Assembly (NCBI GenBank): GCA_038496675.1
Contig: CM076658.1
Span: forward strand, 10,898,602-10,962,601
From: Rachycentron canadum
Taxonomy: Eukaryota; Chordata; Actinopteri; Carangiformes; Rachycentridae
Length of the DNA: 64,000 nt
Direction of reading: 5' to 3'
Shown here: positions 42,101-50,480 of the stretch, in pieces
How the letters are laid out: each line of letters starts with the position of its first letter
Position numbering within the stretch: the first letter of the stretch is position 1
The notes under the pieces: generated by a model
The model's input: the letters and a program-made list of their open reading frames with translations, nothing else
The model's database searches: none
What the model was told of the DNA's origin: nothing
Made by a program: the position numbers and the translations under genes

Positions 42101-43210
42101 CTTGTCACTCATATTGATAAGCTGTGTTTAGAAATCCTACCTAAGCTTGATGCAGCAGTAATCGGCATCTGTAAAGCTACTAGACACACTGAAGGAGCAG
42201 AAAAACCCCAAAAAAAACAAAAACAACAAAGATGCAGTCTGAAATGAAAAACAAACAATGCCCTCGTCTTTATCAAGGTGTGTTTAACACTGATGAAGAC
42301 AGTTATGGAATGATTTGAAGGCAGCACATTAAATTTACTCTCCTAAATTTTCCTTCACAACAACCCAACTGTCACAACTGATTTGGTTCAAATGTCATAT
42401 TGGCCTACAGAAAGAACAGAGTCACATACAGACTCAGACTGGTATCTACTGCTACAAATCTAGCAGATATAGTAGCAGCGTTACCATTCATTTGGATTCA
42501 CTCCCCTTTTAGGTCTGTTTGGGTTCACCACCAACTATCTGGCTCGGTGTTCCATTATGTTTATCACCTAGTTGCTAACCTTGTCTTCCTGCCATTTAAT
42601 GGTGGACAGGCAGTGCACAGTGGATCTGTAGAGCTGGATATGAAAACTGTGCTGATGTGAGCAAAGAGACTGAACTGAAGTAGATAAGTTGCTGGCTGTA
42701 AAACCAAAACAATGAGATAAAAGAAATGCTCCATAGAGCTAAAGGGAACAGGAGACTCATAATTCATAATAATTCATATCAGGTTCATCTTGATTCATAT
42801 ATGAGGCCATATAATTTTGATTCAATCCAATAATAATAGTTTAAAAAATTGTTATTGCAGCTTTAACTTTAATGTCGAAAAATTATATTGCAGCTTTAAA
42901 GTGACAGGTCAGGATTGTAAAATATGTTGGAAGTTGACTAATGCAATACTCTGCTATTTCAGAGATGTGCTCAGTCTGGCTTGCATTTTGTTATGGTGTT
43001 GCAGGCGATGAAGGCAGTGGCTCAGGCAGTGGCAGCGGCTGCACAGAGGTCTGCCCCACAGACATGGACAGTGCTGCCACTGAAGCCCCAGTGGTGAGAG
43101 CTGACCGAAGCGGGCCCGTGGGTGACTCTGCCCCGCTCCACGCACCCTCTGTAGCCCTGCCAACCATGCTAGCCCTCTCAGCCCTGGCACTCCACCGACA
43201 ATGGAGATAA
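15708..43210 (+). CDS. gpc6: glypican-6, 3' part (last five coding exons)
   Basis: Glypican-6 is a GPI-anchored heparan sulfate proteoglycan of the cell surface. It binds growth factors and morphogens such as Hedgehog and Wnt ligands through its core and sugar chains. Coding segments are 15708-15838, 16513-16656, 40428-40564, 41807-41982 and 43005-43210. Each has AG/GT borders and the phases agree throughout, giving 794 nt with TAA at 43208-43210. Diagnostic stretches are [55 protein letters not shown] and a GSGSGSGSGC tract. GPC4 is the closest paralogue, but the PDTFIRQQ stretch and the KLKLSKK segment match GPC6. The 5' exons, including the signal peptide and most of the Cys-rich domain, lie upstream of the window. 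The gene is convergent with dct, as in human. In teleosts this could be gpc6a or gpc6b, and the dct linkage alone cannot decide which. No frameshift or stop interrupts the five exons. Confidence 0.96.
15839..16512 (+). other. gpc6 intron (674 bp)
   Basis: Short intron with donor GTATGT and acceptor TTGCAG. It contains a poly-T stretch near 16152 and no other recognised feature. Confidence 0.9.
16513..16656 (+). CDS. gpc6: gpc6 coding exon, second in window
   Basis: The acceptor is TTTTTGTAATTGCAG. The exon has 48 whole codons, starting VFQGCGQPKP and ending AAGTSLDRL before the donor GTAAGG. The segment FNARFRPYSPEERPTTA is nearly invariant in GPC4/GPC6-type glypicans. The following residues in other frames are intronic read-through and not part of the protein. 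Confidence 0.96.
23966..24073. mobile_element. hAT-like MITE, right half with terminal repeat
   Basis: Reads TCTCTGAAATGTAGCTGAGT, then GGAAGTGTAAAGTCGCATAC, and ends TTTTCCACCACTG at 24073. The order of these blocks and the end match the common teleost MITE with CAGTGGTGGAA termini. It is 5'-truncated, as only the right half is recognisable. The family match is from memory. Confidence 0.6.
26480..26541. mobile_element. possible non-autonomous hAT end fragment
   Basis: Contains ATATCACAATATCTTAAATT and ends CTTTTCCATCCCTA. This resembles the end of fish repeats carrying decayed CGATAT/CACGATA blocks and a TAGGGATGG terminus. The other end was not identified. The call is weak. Confidence 0.3.
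29484..29504 (+). repeat. poly(A) tract
   Basis: About 21 A in a row after GTGTGAC. It might be the tail of a decayed retroelement, but no element body was recognised to its left. Confidence 0.7.
30089..31530 (-). mobile_element. degenerate Tc1/mariner-family transposon
   Basis: The left tip begins CAGTGGTGCTT at 30089, typical of a common teleost Tc1 family. The body matches that family along its whole length, including TTCTTCTTTAACCAT, GATTCAGTTCACGGACAG and CATTTAAACCAAAAA blocks. The far end decays after TTTCTAAAAGGTT near 31530, so the right terminal repeat is incomplete. The transposase relic lies on the minus strand. The inner copy of the tip is inverted at 30179-30197, giving an unusual left end. 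Inserted in the large gpc6 intron and surely inactive. Confidence 0.85.
30400..31200 (-). pseudogene. Tc1-like transposase pseudogene
   Basis: The longest open part (30779-31147) reads KERPQRPNVNVHVSTIRRTL, GRVARGKPLLSKK and DKPEGHWKHFLWTDVTKIE. It covers part of the helix-turn-helix region and the first catalytic Asp (in WTD) of the DDE domain. Downstream on the same strand, WVMQQD keeps the second Asp. A short deletion before the LN.IE block with the third acidic residue breaks the frame near 30440. Several stops and substitutions separate these pieces, so no functional transposase can be made. Confidence 0.85.
33085..33132 (+). repeat. (CA)24 microsatellite
   Basis: A perfect 48-bp CA run in the gpc6 intron. 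Likely polymorphic. Confidence 0.95.
35170..35213 (+). repeat. compound (TG)n(AG)n microsatellite
   Basis: A TG run passes directly into an AG run with one CA interruption. Intronic. Confidence 0.9.
35344..35385 (+). repeat. T-rich homopolymer tract
   Basis: Two poly-T runs split by CTTTTCCTG, with more than 20 T in the second run. Low complexity in the gpc6 intron. Confidence 0.85.
36765..36812 (+). repeat. interrupted CA-rich microsatellite
   Basis: Imperfect ACAC tract broken by TC, AA and TTC interruptions, which suggests an older and more stable repeat than the one at 33085. Confidence 0.85.
40428..40564 (+). CDS. gpc6: gpc6 coding exon, third in window
   Basis: The acceptor is CTTTGCTAAG. 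The exon reads VVDIKEKLKLSKKFW, then two conserved Cys in EAMCVED and EECWNGH, ending with the first two bases of an Arg codon before the donor GTAAGG. The length is 137 nt. Human GPC6 has VTDIKEKLKLSKKVW here. The Cys residues belong to the conserved glypican disulfide set. The exon follows a 23.8 kb intron. Confidence 0.95.
40565..41806 (+). other. gpc6 intron (1.24 kb)
   Basis: Donor GTAAGG, acceptor ending CTATAAG. A 137-codon open frame at 41017-41430 has no recognisable domain and no flanking splice sites. I see no other feature. Confidence 0.88.
41807..41982 (+). CDS. gpc6: gpc6 coding exon, fourth in window
   Basis: The acceptor ends CTATAAG with only a short pyrimidine tract. The first base completes an Arg codon, then the exon reads YFPEVQKDGLTNQVNNPEVG and continues through [20 protein letters not shown] to FQDS, with A left over before the donor GTAAGC. 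The length is 176 nt. This is the best-conserved part of the C-terminal half of GPC6 and is almost identical to the mammalian protein. Confidence 0.96.
41983..43004 (+). other. gpc6 intron (1.02 kb)
   Basis: Donor GTAAGC, acceptor GGTGTTGCAG. No recognised internal element. Confidence 0.9.
43005..43210 (+). CDS. gpc6: gpc6 terminal coding exon: HS attachment and GPI signal
   Basis: The acceptor is GGTGTTGCAG. The exon opens by completing a Ser codon and reads DEGSGSGSGSGC, an acidic residue pair followed by four Ser-Gly units. These are the expected glycosaminoglycan attachment sites. CPTDMDSAATEAPV follows and resembles mammalian GPC6. The last residues, ending LSALALHRQWR, form a hydrophobic tail expected to be replaced by a GPI anchor. 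The stop is TAA. The segment between the Ser-Gly tract and the tail is poorly conserved, as is usual for glypicans. Confidence 0.94.
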
Positions 43211-43723
43211 TGCTGGAGGAATGGGCCAAACGTGGACAGCAGGGGGGGGTTTGTTTGTTTTTGTTTTTTTTTCTTTTTTTGCAGTTTTTGTATTCAGGCA
43301 GATTGGAGCTACAGTCAAGCAGACAGTATTCAGGCTGCCAGCCTTAAGGCTAGAAGAGTCTGCTCTGAAAAAAAGAGCAGTCATGCATCATGATTTCCCA
43401 CTTTCCCAAAGATCATGCAGTGCCATCCTTAGACTTGATATTTTATGGCATCACTTCACCATCTAACACAGATGCCGACCCAACTCAACAAACTCTGCTT
43501 CAGAGATTGAAAAAAAGTATTTCTTGCACATATGGCAGGTGTTTATGTAGGTAATGTGGAAAAATACACGCACTTTGATTTTTTTGATTTTTTTTAATGC
43601 AAAAATTGTTTGTGTGTTGAAAAATGTTGAGAACGTGGTTATTTGATGCACCTAAAAGAGGCACAATGATTTCAGATGTGTTTAATATTATATTTTAAAA
43701 CAAAGGCAGAGGATAATGATCTA

Positions 43724-43775
43724 AATGACATAAAATTCAGGAACATGTCATTTCCATCTAAAATTTTATGTCATT
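43724..43775 (+). repeat. 14-bp perfect inverted repeat (3'UTR stem-loop)
   Basis: AATGACATAAAATT at 43724-43737 pairs perfectly with AATTTTATGTCATT at 43762-43775 across a 24-nt loop. It would form an A/U-rich hairpin in the gpc6 mRNA. Function unknown. Confidence 0.8.
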
Positions 43776-45396
43776 AATTCATGTGCCAAAAAATTTATTT
43801 GTTTTGAGTGGTGGAAAACTCATCAACATTGTCATATTTTCATGCTTGTTTTTACATCAAATGTAGCCACTAAATCTTGTTGCTTCAAATAATGCTTATT
43901 TGCTTATTTTACAATTTCAACCATGGAATTTGGCAAGGTTGTAGGTTCACTTTGTCATGTGTTATGGATCTGCTCTGTTCTGCCAACCTGTTCAACAGCT
44001 GCCTTGTGCTAAAACTCACATTATTTTAAAAGGGAAAAAATTGACATTTTTATATACTCATTTGCCTTGCAACAAATTTATTATCTGCAAAATGTTCTCA
44101 TATCATGCTGGTTTCTCAGGCTTAGCTTCAAGAATAAACAGCCTGGCCGCAATCATTATAAAGCAGTTACTGTCATACGGAGACAACATACAGTAGTGTC
44201 ATCAAGGTGAAGCTGGTTCTGTCGGATGTGTAAAATCAATTCATTCATGTCAAAGCAACAATTGATTCATATGTTTCTCTTTTTATGTCTCTGTTAAGTG
44301 ACTAGTTACCCAGTGTCTCCACCTAACCACTGTAAACCATCTGTGACTTGCGTGAACAGCCACTGAGGAGATAATATAAAGGATAAAGGATATTTAAATG
44401 GTTCTTAAACATACTCCTTATAAAGGAAGTCCTACATAGTAATCAAAAATCATGACTTGGTCCTGTATGCTTTGTATAAATGGACATTGCACTATGAAAA
44501 GCACATCAATTCAATACATTATTACCATCACTGAAGGAAGTCTTGTGCAGCTGTAATCTCTGTATTATTTTACAGTAATTGGGGCCTATAAAAGTTTTCT
44601 GCTGCATCCTCAGAATACTCAGTATTTCCACAAAAAAAAACTTTGATAAATGCATATGTTATTTAATAGCCAAAGCTTATTCTGTAACTGCTGTAACAAT
44701 TTAGATAAAATAGTCATTAAAATGTTCATTGTAGCAACAAAAGTAAAATACTGTCAGACAGTATTAAAAAGTCAAGTCGTAAATTACAAAAGAAAAGTCT
44801 TAAAAATAAATGATTCTCGAAGTTATGTAAAAGATGGGAGATTTATTAAGAGAAGAAGTAGCAAACAGCACATAGTGAGTACTGGAAATGCAAAGAAAGG
44901 GTTCCTAAATTTATCTGAAAAGCTTGAATGGTTATGTCTGCAGCACAGACAGGCTTGAGGCCGACCACAGTCACCTGTGAAATGAGAATCTGTGGAGACT
45001 GGACAGGGCTGAATGCTTCAGTGAAGCTCCTCAGTAGAGCGTACTTACAGAGAATGTGAGAGGCCTGGCACTGCTGAGGGGGGCGGACAAAACCAGCCTG
45101 TATGTACGTCCACTGTTCTCTGAGAGCCCGTCAGCTCCATAACCACCAGGCCAGCTAAGCTTTACATAGCCACAGAATTAGCCTGCGTTATACCCTTCGC
45201 AGTATATCAATGAATATTTGTTGAGCTTTTCTTTGTTGCATTTAAGTCAGCATTTGCATCCACATTACAAGAACAAAAATATGGAGAAAATCTGTCAAAT
45301 GTGTCATTCAAAAGGATTCTTTATTATGAATATTGACCTTACAGGATGCCCTTTTTATGTTTTGTATCATTGAACTTTTAATGGTAATATTTTTGC

Positions 45397-45425
45397 AATA
45401 AAATATTGAAAATGGTTGTCTGGTT
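45397..45425 (+). terminator. gpc6 poly(A) signal
   Basis: AATAAA at 45397-45402 is followed within 12 nt by the GU-rich stretch GGTTGTCTGGTT. This is the usual vertebrate cleavage layout and lies about 2.2 kb after the gpc6 stop. Confidence 0.6.
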
Positions 45426-45651
45426 AGACAAATTATCTGAAAAATAGAATTAGCAGGAAACGCTATAAGTCAGCATTTTTTACAATCAATGTATTGCTGT
45501 ATGAATTCAAATTCTGATGAGGTAAATTCTATTTGGAGTTTGAATATGATTTCAAGCTGAGAGGGGGTGAAGAACTAGATGAGCAAATATGCCTTACTGT
45601 TTTTCAGTGCAATTAAAATGATTGCATTTGTGTTTTGTTACTGTTCTTGAG

Positions 45652-45665
45652 AATAAATATTTATT
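45652..45665. terminator. palindromic AATAAATATTTATT, poly(A) hexamer on both strands
   Basis: A perfect 14-bp palindrome with AATAAA on the plus strand at 45652-45657 and on the minus strand at 45665-45660. It lies between the convergent gpc6 and dct coding ends, 2.4 kb past the gpc6 stop and 0.39 kb past the dct stop. The plus side has a GU-rich follow-up (TTTGTATTTGTGG), but the minus side does not. Confidence 0.4.
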
Positions 45666-45812
45666 AAAAACAATTCAATAGATTTGTATTTGTGGCAAAT
45701 GATACAAAGGAATTGTTAAAGTCACATATAGTGGAAAAGAAAGTGCTGGAAATTAAGTTACACTTTGGTACACTGGTTAAACAAGAAAATACTAAACCAG
45801 TTAAAGTATACG

Positions 45813-45818
45813 TTTATT
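45813..45818 (-). terminator. dct poly(A) signal
   Basis: This is the first AATAAA on the minus strand after the dct stop, about 235 nt downstream. It is followed by the U/GU-rich stretch CTGGTTTAGTATTTTCTTG, so it is the likeliest dct 3' end. The palindrome at 45652 is an alternative. Confidence 0.5.
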
Positions 45819-46052
45819 TTGATTGGTTTCACTTGAAATTTGTAAGTTTCTGTTCATATTTAGATATTATGATTCACATTGTTGTTCTTGTATGAAATTA
45901 ATCTCAATATCTTAATAGTACAAATGGCATTTTGTCACATGATTAATATTTTCCTCTTGCTTCAGAGTCAGGGTTACACAACATTGTAGATTGCTCCATC
46001 TCTCTCAGGTTGGCATGAGAACTGAAGAGCATTTCAGAACAACAGGTGAAAT

Positions 46053-46228
46053 CTAGGCTTCGTCTGTGTACTTTCTATTTGTGAAGTCTGCTTTTATCAG
46101 GGGTTCAAAGCCACTGTTTCTTCGTTGACGCAGGTAGAGCACAAAGATAAGGAGAAGCACCAGGAGACCGATGAAGACTCCCCCAAGAGTGGAGCCCAGC
46201 ACAAACACAGTGGGCCCTCCGTCTGCCT
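46053..46228 (-). CDS. dct: dct exon 8 (transmembrane segment and tail)
   Basis: The acceptor is CATCTGTACAG. The correct frame begins by completing Glu459, then ADGGPTVFVLG. It enters a 26-residue hydrophobic helix and ends RRNSGFEPLI and RKYTDEA with TAG. Two longer open frames overlap in other phases, but only this frame continues exon 7 and matches the DCT tail. 176 nt. Confidence 0.96.
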
Positions 46229-48565
46229 CTGTACAGATGAAATACAGGTGGAGATGAACAATGGAAGTCTATTTTTACAGCAGAAAAACAACATTTAAAT
46301 GCTTTACAATGTGTTAAAATGAGATGTTTGCTCTCATGGAACAAAGACAGATTTGATAGATTTGATAAGGCAGCGAACCACCATCCATTCTTCTGATTTC
46401 AAAACTAACTTTCTAGCGCACAGTGTGAGTTGCAGAACACTTTTGACAATGACAAACTCAGTCGTCTGTCGTCTGAGACCTGAGCAGAAAGGGAGGGAGA
46501 TGACGTAATGATGTCTGATCTGAGGTCAGATGAAGGTTAATGTAAATGAAGGAATTGTTTGATATTGCACTGGGAAAGTTTATTTGCCTCCTTTCTAGTA
46601 GTTGAGGAAGATGATTCTATTTATGTCTGTACAGTAAATAAGCAGCGGCAGCCACTCAGCTTCCAAGGAACCTGCAACTGGCCAAGAACAAGTCATGAAC
46701 CCTATAAAACCTGTAGGCCTTTGTATGGATTACCTGTAGTTTATTGCTAGGCTAGCTGTTTCATCCTGTTTCTAGCTAACTGCTTGGCTGTAACTTCACA
46801 TTTACCATACATTAATGAGAATAGAATCAGTCTTTTTATCTAACTCTTGACAAGAATATCAAAAATGTTCCAGATTCCCAAAATGTCTAGTTATTTCTTT
46901 GAAGTCAATCTATTAACATTCACTCACCATCCAGGGCAATGGCGTAAGAATATCCCAGCTGATCAGATGTAACATAGATCTCCTCGTTAGTGACTGGAGG
47001 GAAAAAGGGAACCATGTTGTAGTCTCTGTTGTGACCAATGGGCGCCATCTCATCTGGGAAGGTGGAATTGGATGGAAGAAACCTCCTCATCCACTCGTCA
47101 AAAATAGCATCAGTGAAGGTGTGGAGGACCTGCAAAGTAAACAGAGTTTTTAATAACACCAACTACCACATAGTTTCAGTGGAAACCATGAAATCTCTCA
47201 CCAGACACTCACCAGAAAGATGGGGTCATTGGCTGCGGAGTGGGATAAAGAGCTGGTTCCATTGAGCAAGGAGTGGACGAGGTTGTGAAGGTTGTTGACC
47301 GATTCATCCAGTTCTCCATCTGGTTTTTCGTACCCTTCAAGAGCATTTCTGTGAGTTACAAAGCATAAGTTGTTGAACGAACAAATCCCCTCAAAGCTAA
47401 TGTCCAAGAGGAATCAGCCGGCGTAATATTTAAAAAAACATTGTTGATGCTAAAGTGTAGAATTATACCTGAAACTAGAGGAAGAGTTGGTGAAATAGGG
47501 GGGGCTGTCAAAGTCCCTGATTCCAAGACAGCTTCTGACATCAGTCATGGTGGGCAGAGACATGTTGCTTTGCTCCATTATCCCCCTCTGAATCAAACCC
47601 TCACTTGTACCATTACAAAGAGTCACCAGGCGATTGTAGTCATCTAAACTAAAGGGAACAAAAAAAATAAAAATAAAAATTCAGACATTAAAATGCGACA
47701 CTGAATAAAACATTAAAAACCCAGTCATTTCCCCCACAATATTTACTTTGCCTTCCCACCCCCCACCCTCCCCCGTGCCTTTATATTGTGTGCAGACCTG
47801 TTACACACCACGCCCCATCTGGAGAATCTGGACTGGTTACTGATGAGAGAGGGGTTGTCTGGGTTCCGGGCCCCCAGCAGAGAGTCGGTACACACATCGC
47901 ACTCACTCTGCCCTGTAGCAAAGTTCCAGTAAGGGATTGCAAAGTTCTCATTGCCAATCAGTCTCTGTGGGGGAAAAGACACATTTTACTGATATTAGTT
48001 TACATAAGTGTCAGGAATTTTAATTTTGGCCAGAAACATGGGTTTTTGACAGCCATTACACTGAGCCCAATTCCCTATTGCTCCACAAACTGGGTGATTA
48101 TCCGTTTGGGTCTCTGCTGACTTTCTCTTCCCTGAGCTTTCAGTCTGTCATCTATCATCTGTCATTCTCTCTCGCTCTCTTTTTTAATTCTTTTTTAAAT
48201 TATGCAGTTCATCTGACTGTAAATATATACAGTATATTTTTAAATTAAAAAAAAAAATTAAACTTATAATTTAACACAGAGAGAGAGTGAGAGATTTCAT
48301 ATATAGTCCTATATAGGCTACATATTGACAACCAGCTGTTGCAAGAAAAATGAATCAGTTTAATAACATGTTTTTTCTAAGGATATTACACATACCTGTA
48401 GCTCTCTCTCCAAGCTCAGAAGGTGATACCGGTGCCAGGTAATGAATGCTGGACCTTTGTGTGAGAAATCAATGGCTTTGAATGGGCGACCTGGACCTGC
48501 AGGGAGATTAAGTGTTGGATGAACTCCTCTTTGTGGGATCTCATAGAAATAATGTGCGCAATACA

Positions 48566-48611
<46 letters not shown>

Positions 48612-50194
48612 NNNNNNNNNNNNNNNNNNNNNNNNNNNNNNNNNNNNNNNNNNNNNNNNNNNNNNNNNNNNNNNNNNNNNNNNNNNNNNNNNNNNNNNNN
48701 NNNNNNNNNNNNNNNNNNNNNNNNNNNNNNNNNNNNNNNNNNNNNNNNNNNNNNNNNNNNNNNNNNNNNNNNNNNNNNNNNNNNNNNNNNNNNNNNNNNN
48801 NNNNNNNNNNNNNNNNNNNNNNNNNNNNNNNNNNNNNNNNNNNNNNNNNNNNNNNNNNNNNNNNNNNNNNNNNNNNNNNNNNNNNNNNNNNNNNNNNNNN
48901 NNNNNNNNNNNNNNNNNNNNNNNNNNNNNNNNNNNNNNNNNNNNNNNNNNNNNNNNNNNNNNNNNNNNNNNNNNNNNNNNNNNNNNNNNNNNNNNNNNNN
49001 ATATATATATATATACTGTATGAGTAAATAATTTACTTGTTAGCTTTTGTGAAAAACCGATAACATTAGAGGCACTGTTTCTTTCCAACAGTAATGTTCG
49101 TAAAAACAAGTCCGTATTTTCAATTATAATTAGACAAAATGCAGAAATAAATTTTTTAGGTAAACTATTATGAATATGACTATGCCACAAACTGGTAAAA
49201 ATAAAATCTGTGGTTCACAGATTTAATTTGCATAATATAGTTATAAAAAAAACCTCCTCATACAATTTTATCTAGAGGCATCTGGACTGATATTCAAATA
49301 AGGCCATAAAGTAGAAACAGACTGTTATACATTACAGAGATAATTAGCATAAATGGGGATTTTTACAATGAACACATTCCTATTTTAAATTTATAATATT
49401 TCTGTATATGTGTTCCCATGAAACGGAATCATGACTAGTTCTGTGGTTTTATGTCAAGAAATGCGATCATGCTCTTGTACCAAGAAGAGTGTCTCGGACG
49501 GAGTAGTAATGTTGCCACACAAAGAAGTCATAGATGGAGATGTTGGCGATCTGTGGCTCAGTTCCATTTGGTCCCAGGAGTCCCAGCCAGTGCTGAGTGG
49601 CAATAACGTAGTCAGGGTGCGTGGTGGTCTTAGCCAGATCCAGAACATCCAGGAACTCCTGGAGCTCTTCAGGAGTCAGAGAGTGAATATTCTTCCTCAC
49701 CACAGGAGCTTTTCTCTGGTCACAGTTAGGTCCAGTCCAGCCAAATTTACACTGGCCACAGTCGAAACCTGCAAAGTTACCTGTAACACAGGGGGCAAGC
49801 TAAATGTCATATCATAGGTGATTTCATGTTGATGTTTATCTGGCTGAAACTACCTCATCTTCAGCTGTTCACTGACTTAATATCTTAACATTTTACAGCA
49901 CTCACCAATACATCTGCAAGTCTGGTTGAAGAATTTGGTCGGCCACCTCTCTCTGTCATCAACATTTCTCAGTCTGTACGGTCCTCCCCAGGGTTTGCTG
50001 TCAACTCGAACTGCAGAGCAGATCCCTCTCCCAGTCAGAGAGCCACACACGTTAGCAGGATCTGAGCCCAGAGCAGGGCAGCACTGCTTGGACAGAATGC
50101 CCTCCACTGTGCAGCACACTCGAGGAAACTGAGCCTCAGCAGGCTCAGGCCAGAGGAGTAAACAAAGAAGACCAAGACCCACCGCATTCATCAT
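46053..50194 (-). CDS. dct: dopachrome tautomerase (tyrosinase-related protein 2), complete
   Basis: DCT converts L-dopachrome to DHICA in the melanosome during eumelanin synthesis. Eight exons join in phase (289, 300, 101, 167, 180, 136, 202 and 176 nt) into 516 residues; human DCT has 519. Residues 1-21 are a signal peptide, with cleavage before QFPRVC. Cys-rich and EGF-like modules cover about 22-120. Metal site A is His187, His209 and His218, and site B is His367, His371 and His394. Residues 466-491 form a transmembrane helix, and the short tail ends RKYTDEA with FEPLI as a likely melanosome sorting signal. Many N-glycosylation sequons are present (NQT, NGT, NIS, NSS, NST). QHWLGLLGPNGTEP and VTSDQLGYSYAI separate it from TYR and TYRP1. 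No exon is broken. Expression is expected in melanophores and retinal pigment epithelium. Confidence 0.98.
46229..46927 (-). other. dct intron 7 (699 bp)
   Basis: Contains a dispersed repeat copy (46749-46903). Otherwise nothing recognised. Confidence 0.9.
46749..46903 (+). repeat. dispersed teleost repeat copy in dct intron 7
   Basis: Blocks GGCTAGCTGTTTCATCCTGT, TTGGCTGTAACTTCACATTT, ATCTAACTCTTGACAAGAAT and CCCAAAATGTCTAGTTATTT occur in the same order as in a repeat common in teleost genomes. A shorter copy lies at 8290-8360. The identification is from memory of the consensus. Confidence 0.5.
46928..47129 (-). CDS. dct: dct exon 7 (metal site B, last ligand)
   Basis: The acceptor is TTACTTTGCAG. 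It reads VLHTFTDAIFDEWMRRF with His394, then APIGHNRDYNMVPFFPPVTN and TSDQLGYSYAIALD, with one G before the donor GTGAGT. 202 nt. Confidence 0.97.
47213..47348 (-). CDS. dct: dct exon 6 (metal site B, first part)
   Basis: The acceptor is GTAACTCACAG. It reads RNALEGYEKPDGELDESV and then NNLHNLVHSLLNG, with His367 and His371, and ends SAANDPIFL before the donor GTGAGT. 136 nt. Confidence 0.97.
47469..47648 (-). CDS. dct: dct exon 5
   Basis: The acceptor is CCCTTTAG. It encodes SLDDYNRLVTLCNGTSEGLI and then MSLPTMTDVRSCLGI, FDSPPYFTNSSSSF and AG of a split Arg codon. The donor GTATAA departs from consensus at positions +4 to +6. 180 nt. Confidence 0.95.
47798..47964 (-). CDS. dct: dct exon 4
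   Basis: The acceptor is TTTTCCCCCACAG. It reads RLIGNENFAIPYWNFATG, then CDVCTDSLLGARNPDNPSLI, and ends VVCN plus AG of a split Ser codon, with donor GTCTGC. IPYWNFATG is a family signature. 167 nt. Confidence 0.97.
47965..48395 (-). other. dct intron 3 (431 bp)
   Basis: AT-rich intron with a short GA tract near 48280. No other feature. Confidence 0.9.
48396..48496 (-). CDS. dct: dct exon 3 (metal site A)
   Basis: The acceptor is CTCCCTGCAG. It reads PGRPFKAIDFSHKGPAFITW and then HRYHLLSLERELQ, giving His209 and His218 of site A. The donor is GTATGT. 101 nt. Confidence 0.97.
48568..48611 (+). repeat. (AT)n microsatellite at gap edge
   Basis: About 22 AT units run into the gap, and the run resumes at 49001-49016 on the other side. 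Confidence 0.95.
48612..49000. other. assembly gap (389 N)
   Basis: The gap has AT dinucleotides on both sides, so the hidden sequence is probably more of the same repeat. Both dct exons beside it are intact. Confidence 0.95.
49481..49780 (-). CDS. dct: dct exon 2 (EGF-like end, first metal ligand)
   Basis: The acceptor is TGTTACAG. It reads NFAGFDCGQCKFGWTGPNC and then KNIHSLTPEELQEFLDVLDL, and carries His187 in FFVWQHYYSVRDTLL. The donor is G/GTACAAG, weaker than its neighbours. 300 nt. Confidence 0.96.
49906..50194 (-). CDS. dct: dct exon 1 (start, signal peptide, Cys-rich region)
   Basis: Two ATG codons stand in tandem (50192-50194 and 50189-50191). The first is taken as the start, with A at -3; the second is also usable. 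The frame runs from MMNAVGLGLLCLLLW through AEA/QFPRVC, where signal cleavage is expected, to NQTCRCIG, with one G before the donor GTGAGT. The conserved Cys residues CC, CC, VCGS and GIC are present. Confidence 0.97.
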
Positions 50195-50480
50195 ATTTCA
50201 CCTGTCTGTTTCCTCCTGGTGACTAAGTTACACAGACAATTAATTTCCCCAGAGGAGCGTAGAATCTCACTCTGCTATGGTTCCCTGCTGTATATCTTCC
50301 AATTAGATCCAGTGATAGTTTCAACATCAGTGGAAACAACACTTAGACCCAGATCATGTCGTGTTCCAGGTGGTTACACGCACATTAAGACAGAATGTAA
50401 ATTCCCTTCTTGCTTTTGTAGAGCGGAGGGGGGATTAGACCATCAGTCTTGTGATGATCACCTGACAGCAGAGTTGTGAG
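50195..50480 (-). promoter_or_regulatory. dct proximal promoter region (inferred)
   Basis: Lies immediately upstream of the dct start. A TATA-like GATATACA is on the minus strand near 50295. E-boxes are CAGGTG at 50367-50372 and TCACCTGA at 50458-50465, the latter one base from the MITF-preferred TCACGTGA. The transcription start is not determinable from sequence alone. Confidence 0.3.

Larger units (their letters stand above)
43211..45425 (+). other. gpc6 3' untranslated region (inferred)
   Basis: Runs from the TAA codon to the first well-formed cleavage context near 45397-45425. It contains a T-rich tract at 43251-43281 and a perfect 14-bp inverted repeat at 43724-43775. Earlier AATAAA matches near 44132 and 44806 could give shorter transcripts. 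The extent is inferred from signals only. Confidence 0.5.
48497..49480 (-). other. dct intron 2 (about 1 kb, contains gap)
   Basis: Interrupted by an (AT)n tract and 389 N, so its true length is unknown. Open frames that appear to cross the gap are artefacts of N and AT codons. Confidence 0.9.

Noticed and set aside
46097..46344. Two minus-strand frames overlapping dct exon 8
   Set aside because: They are out of phase with exon 7. The in-phase frame gives the DCT transmembrane segment and tail.
48360..49190. Long open frames (170-276 codons) across the second gap
   Set aside because: They consist mostly of unknown residues from N bases plus Tyr-Ile repeats from (AT)n. Only the exon 3 part belongs to dct.
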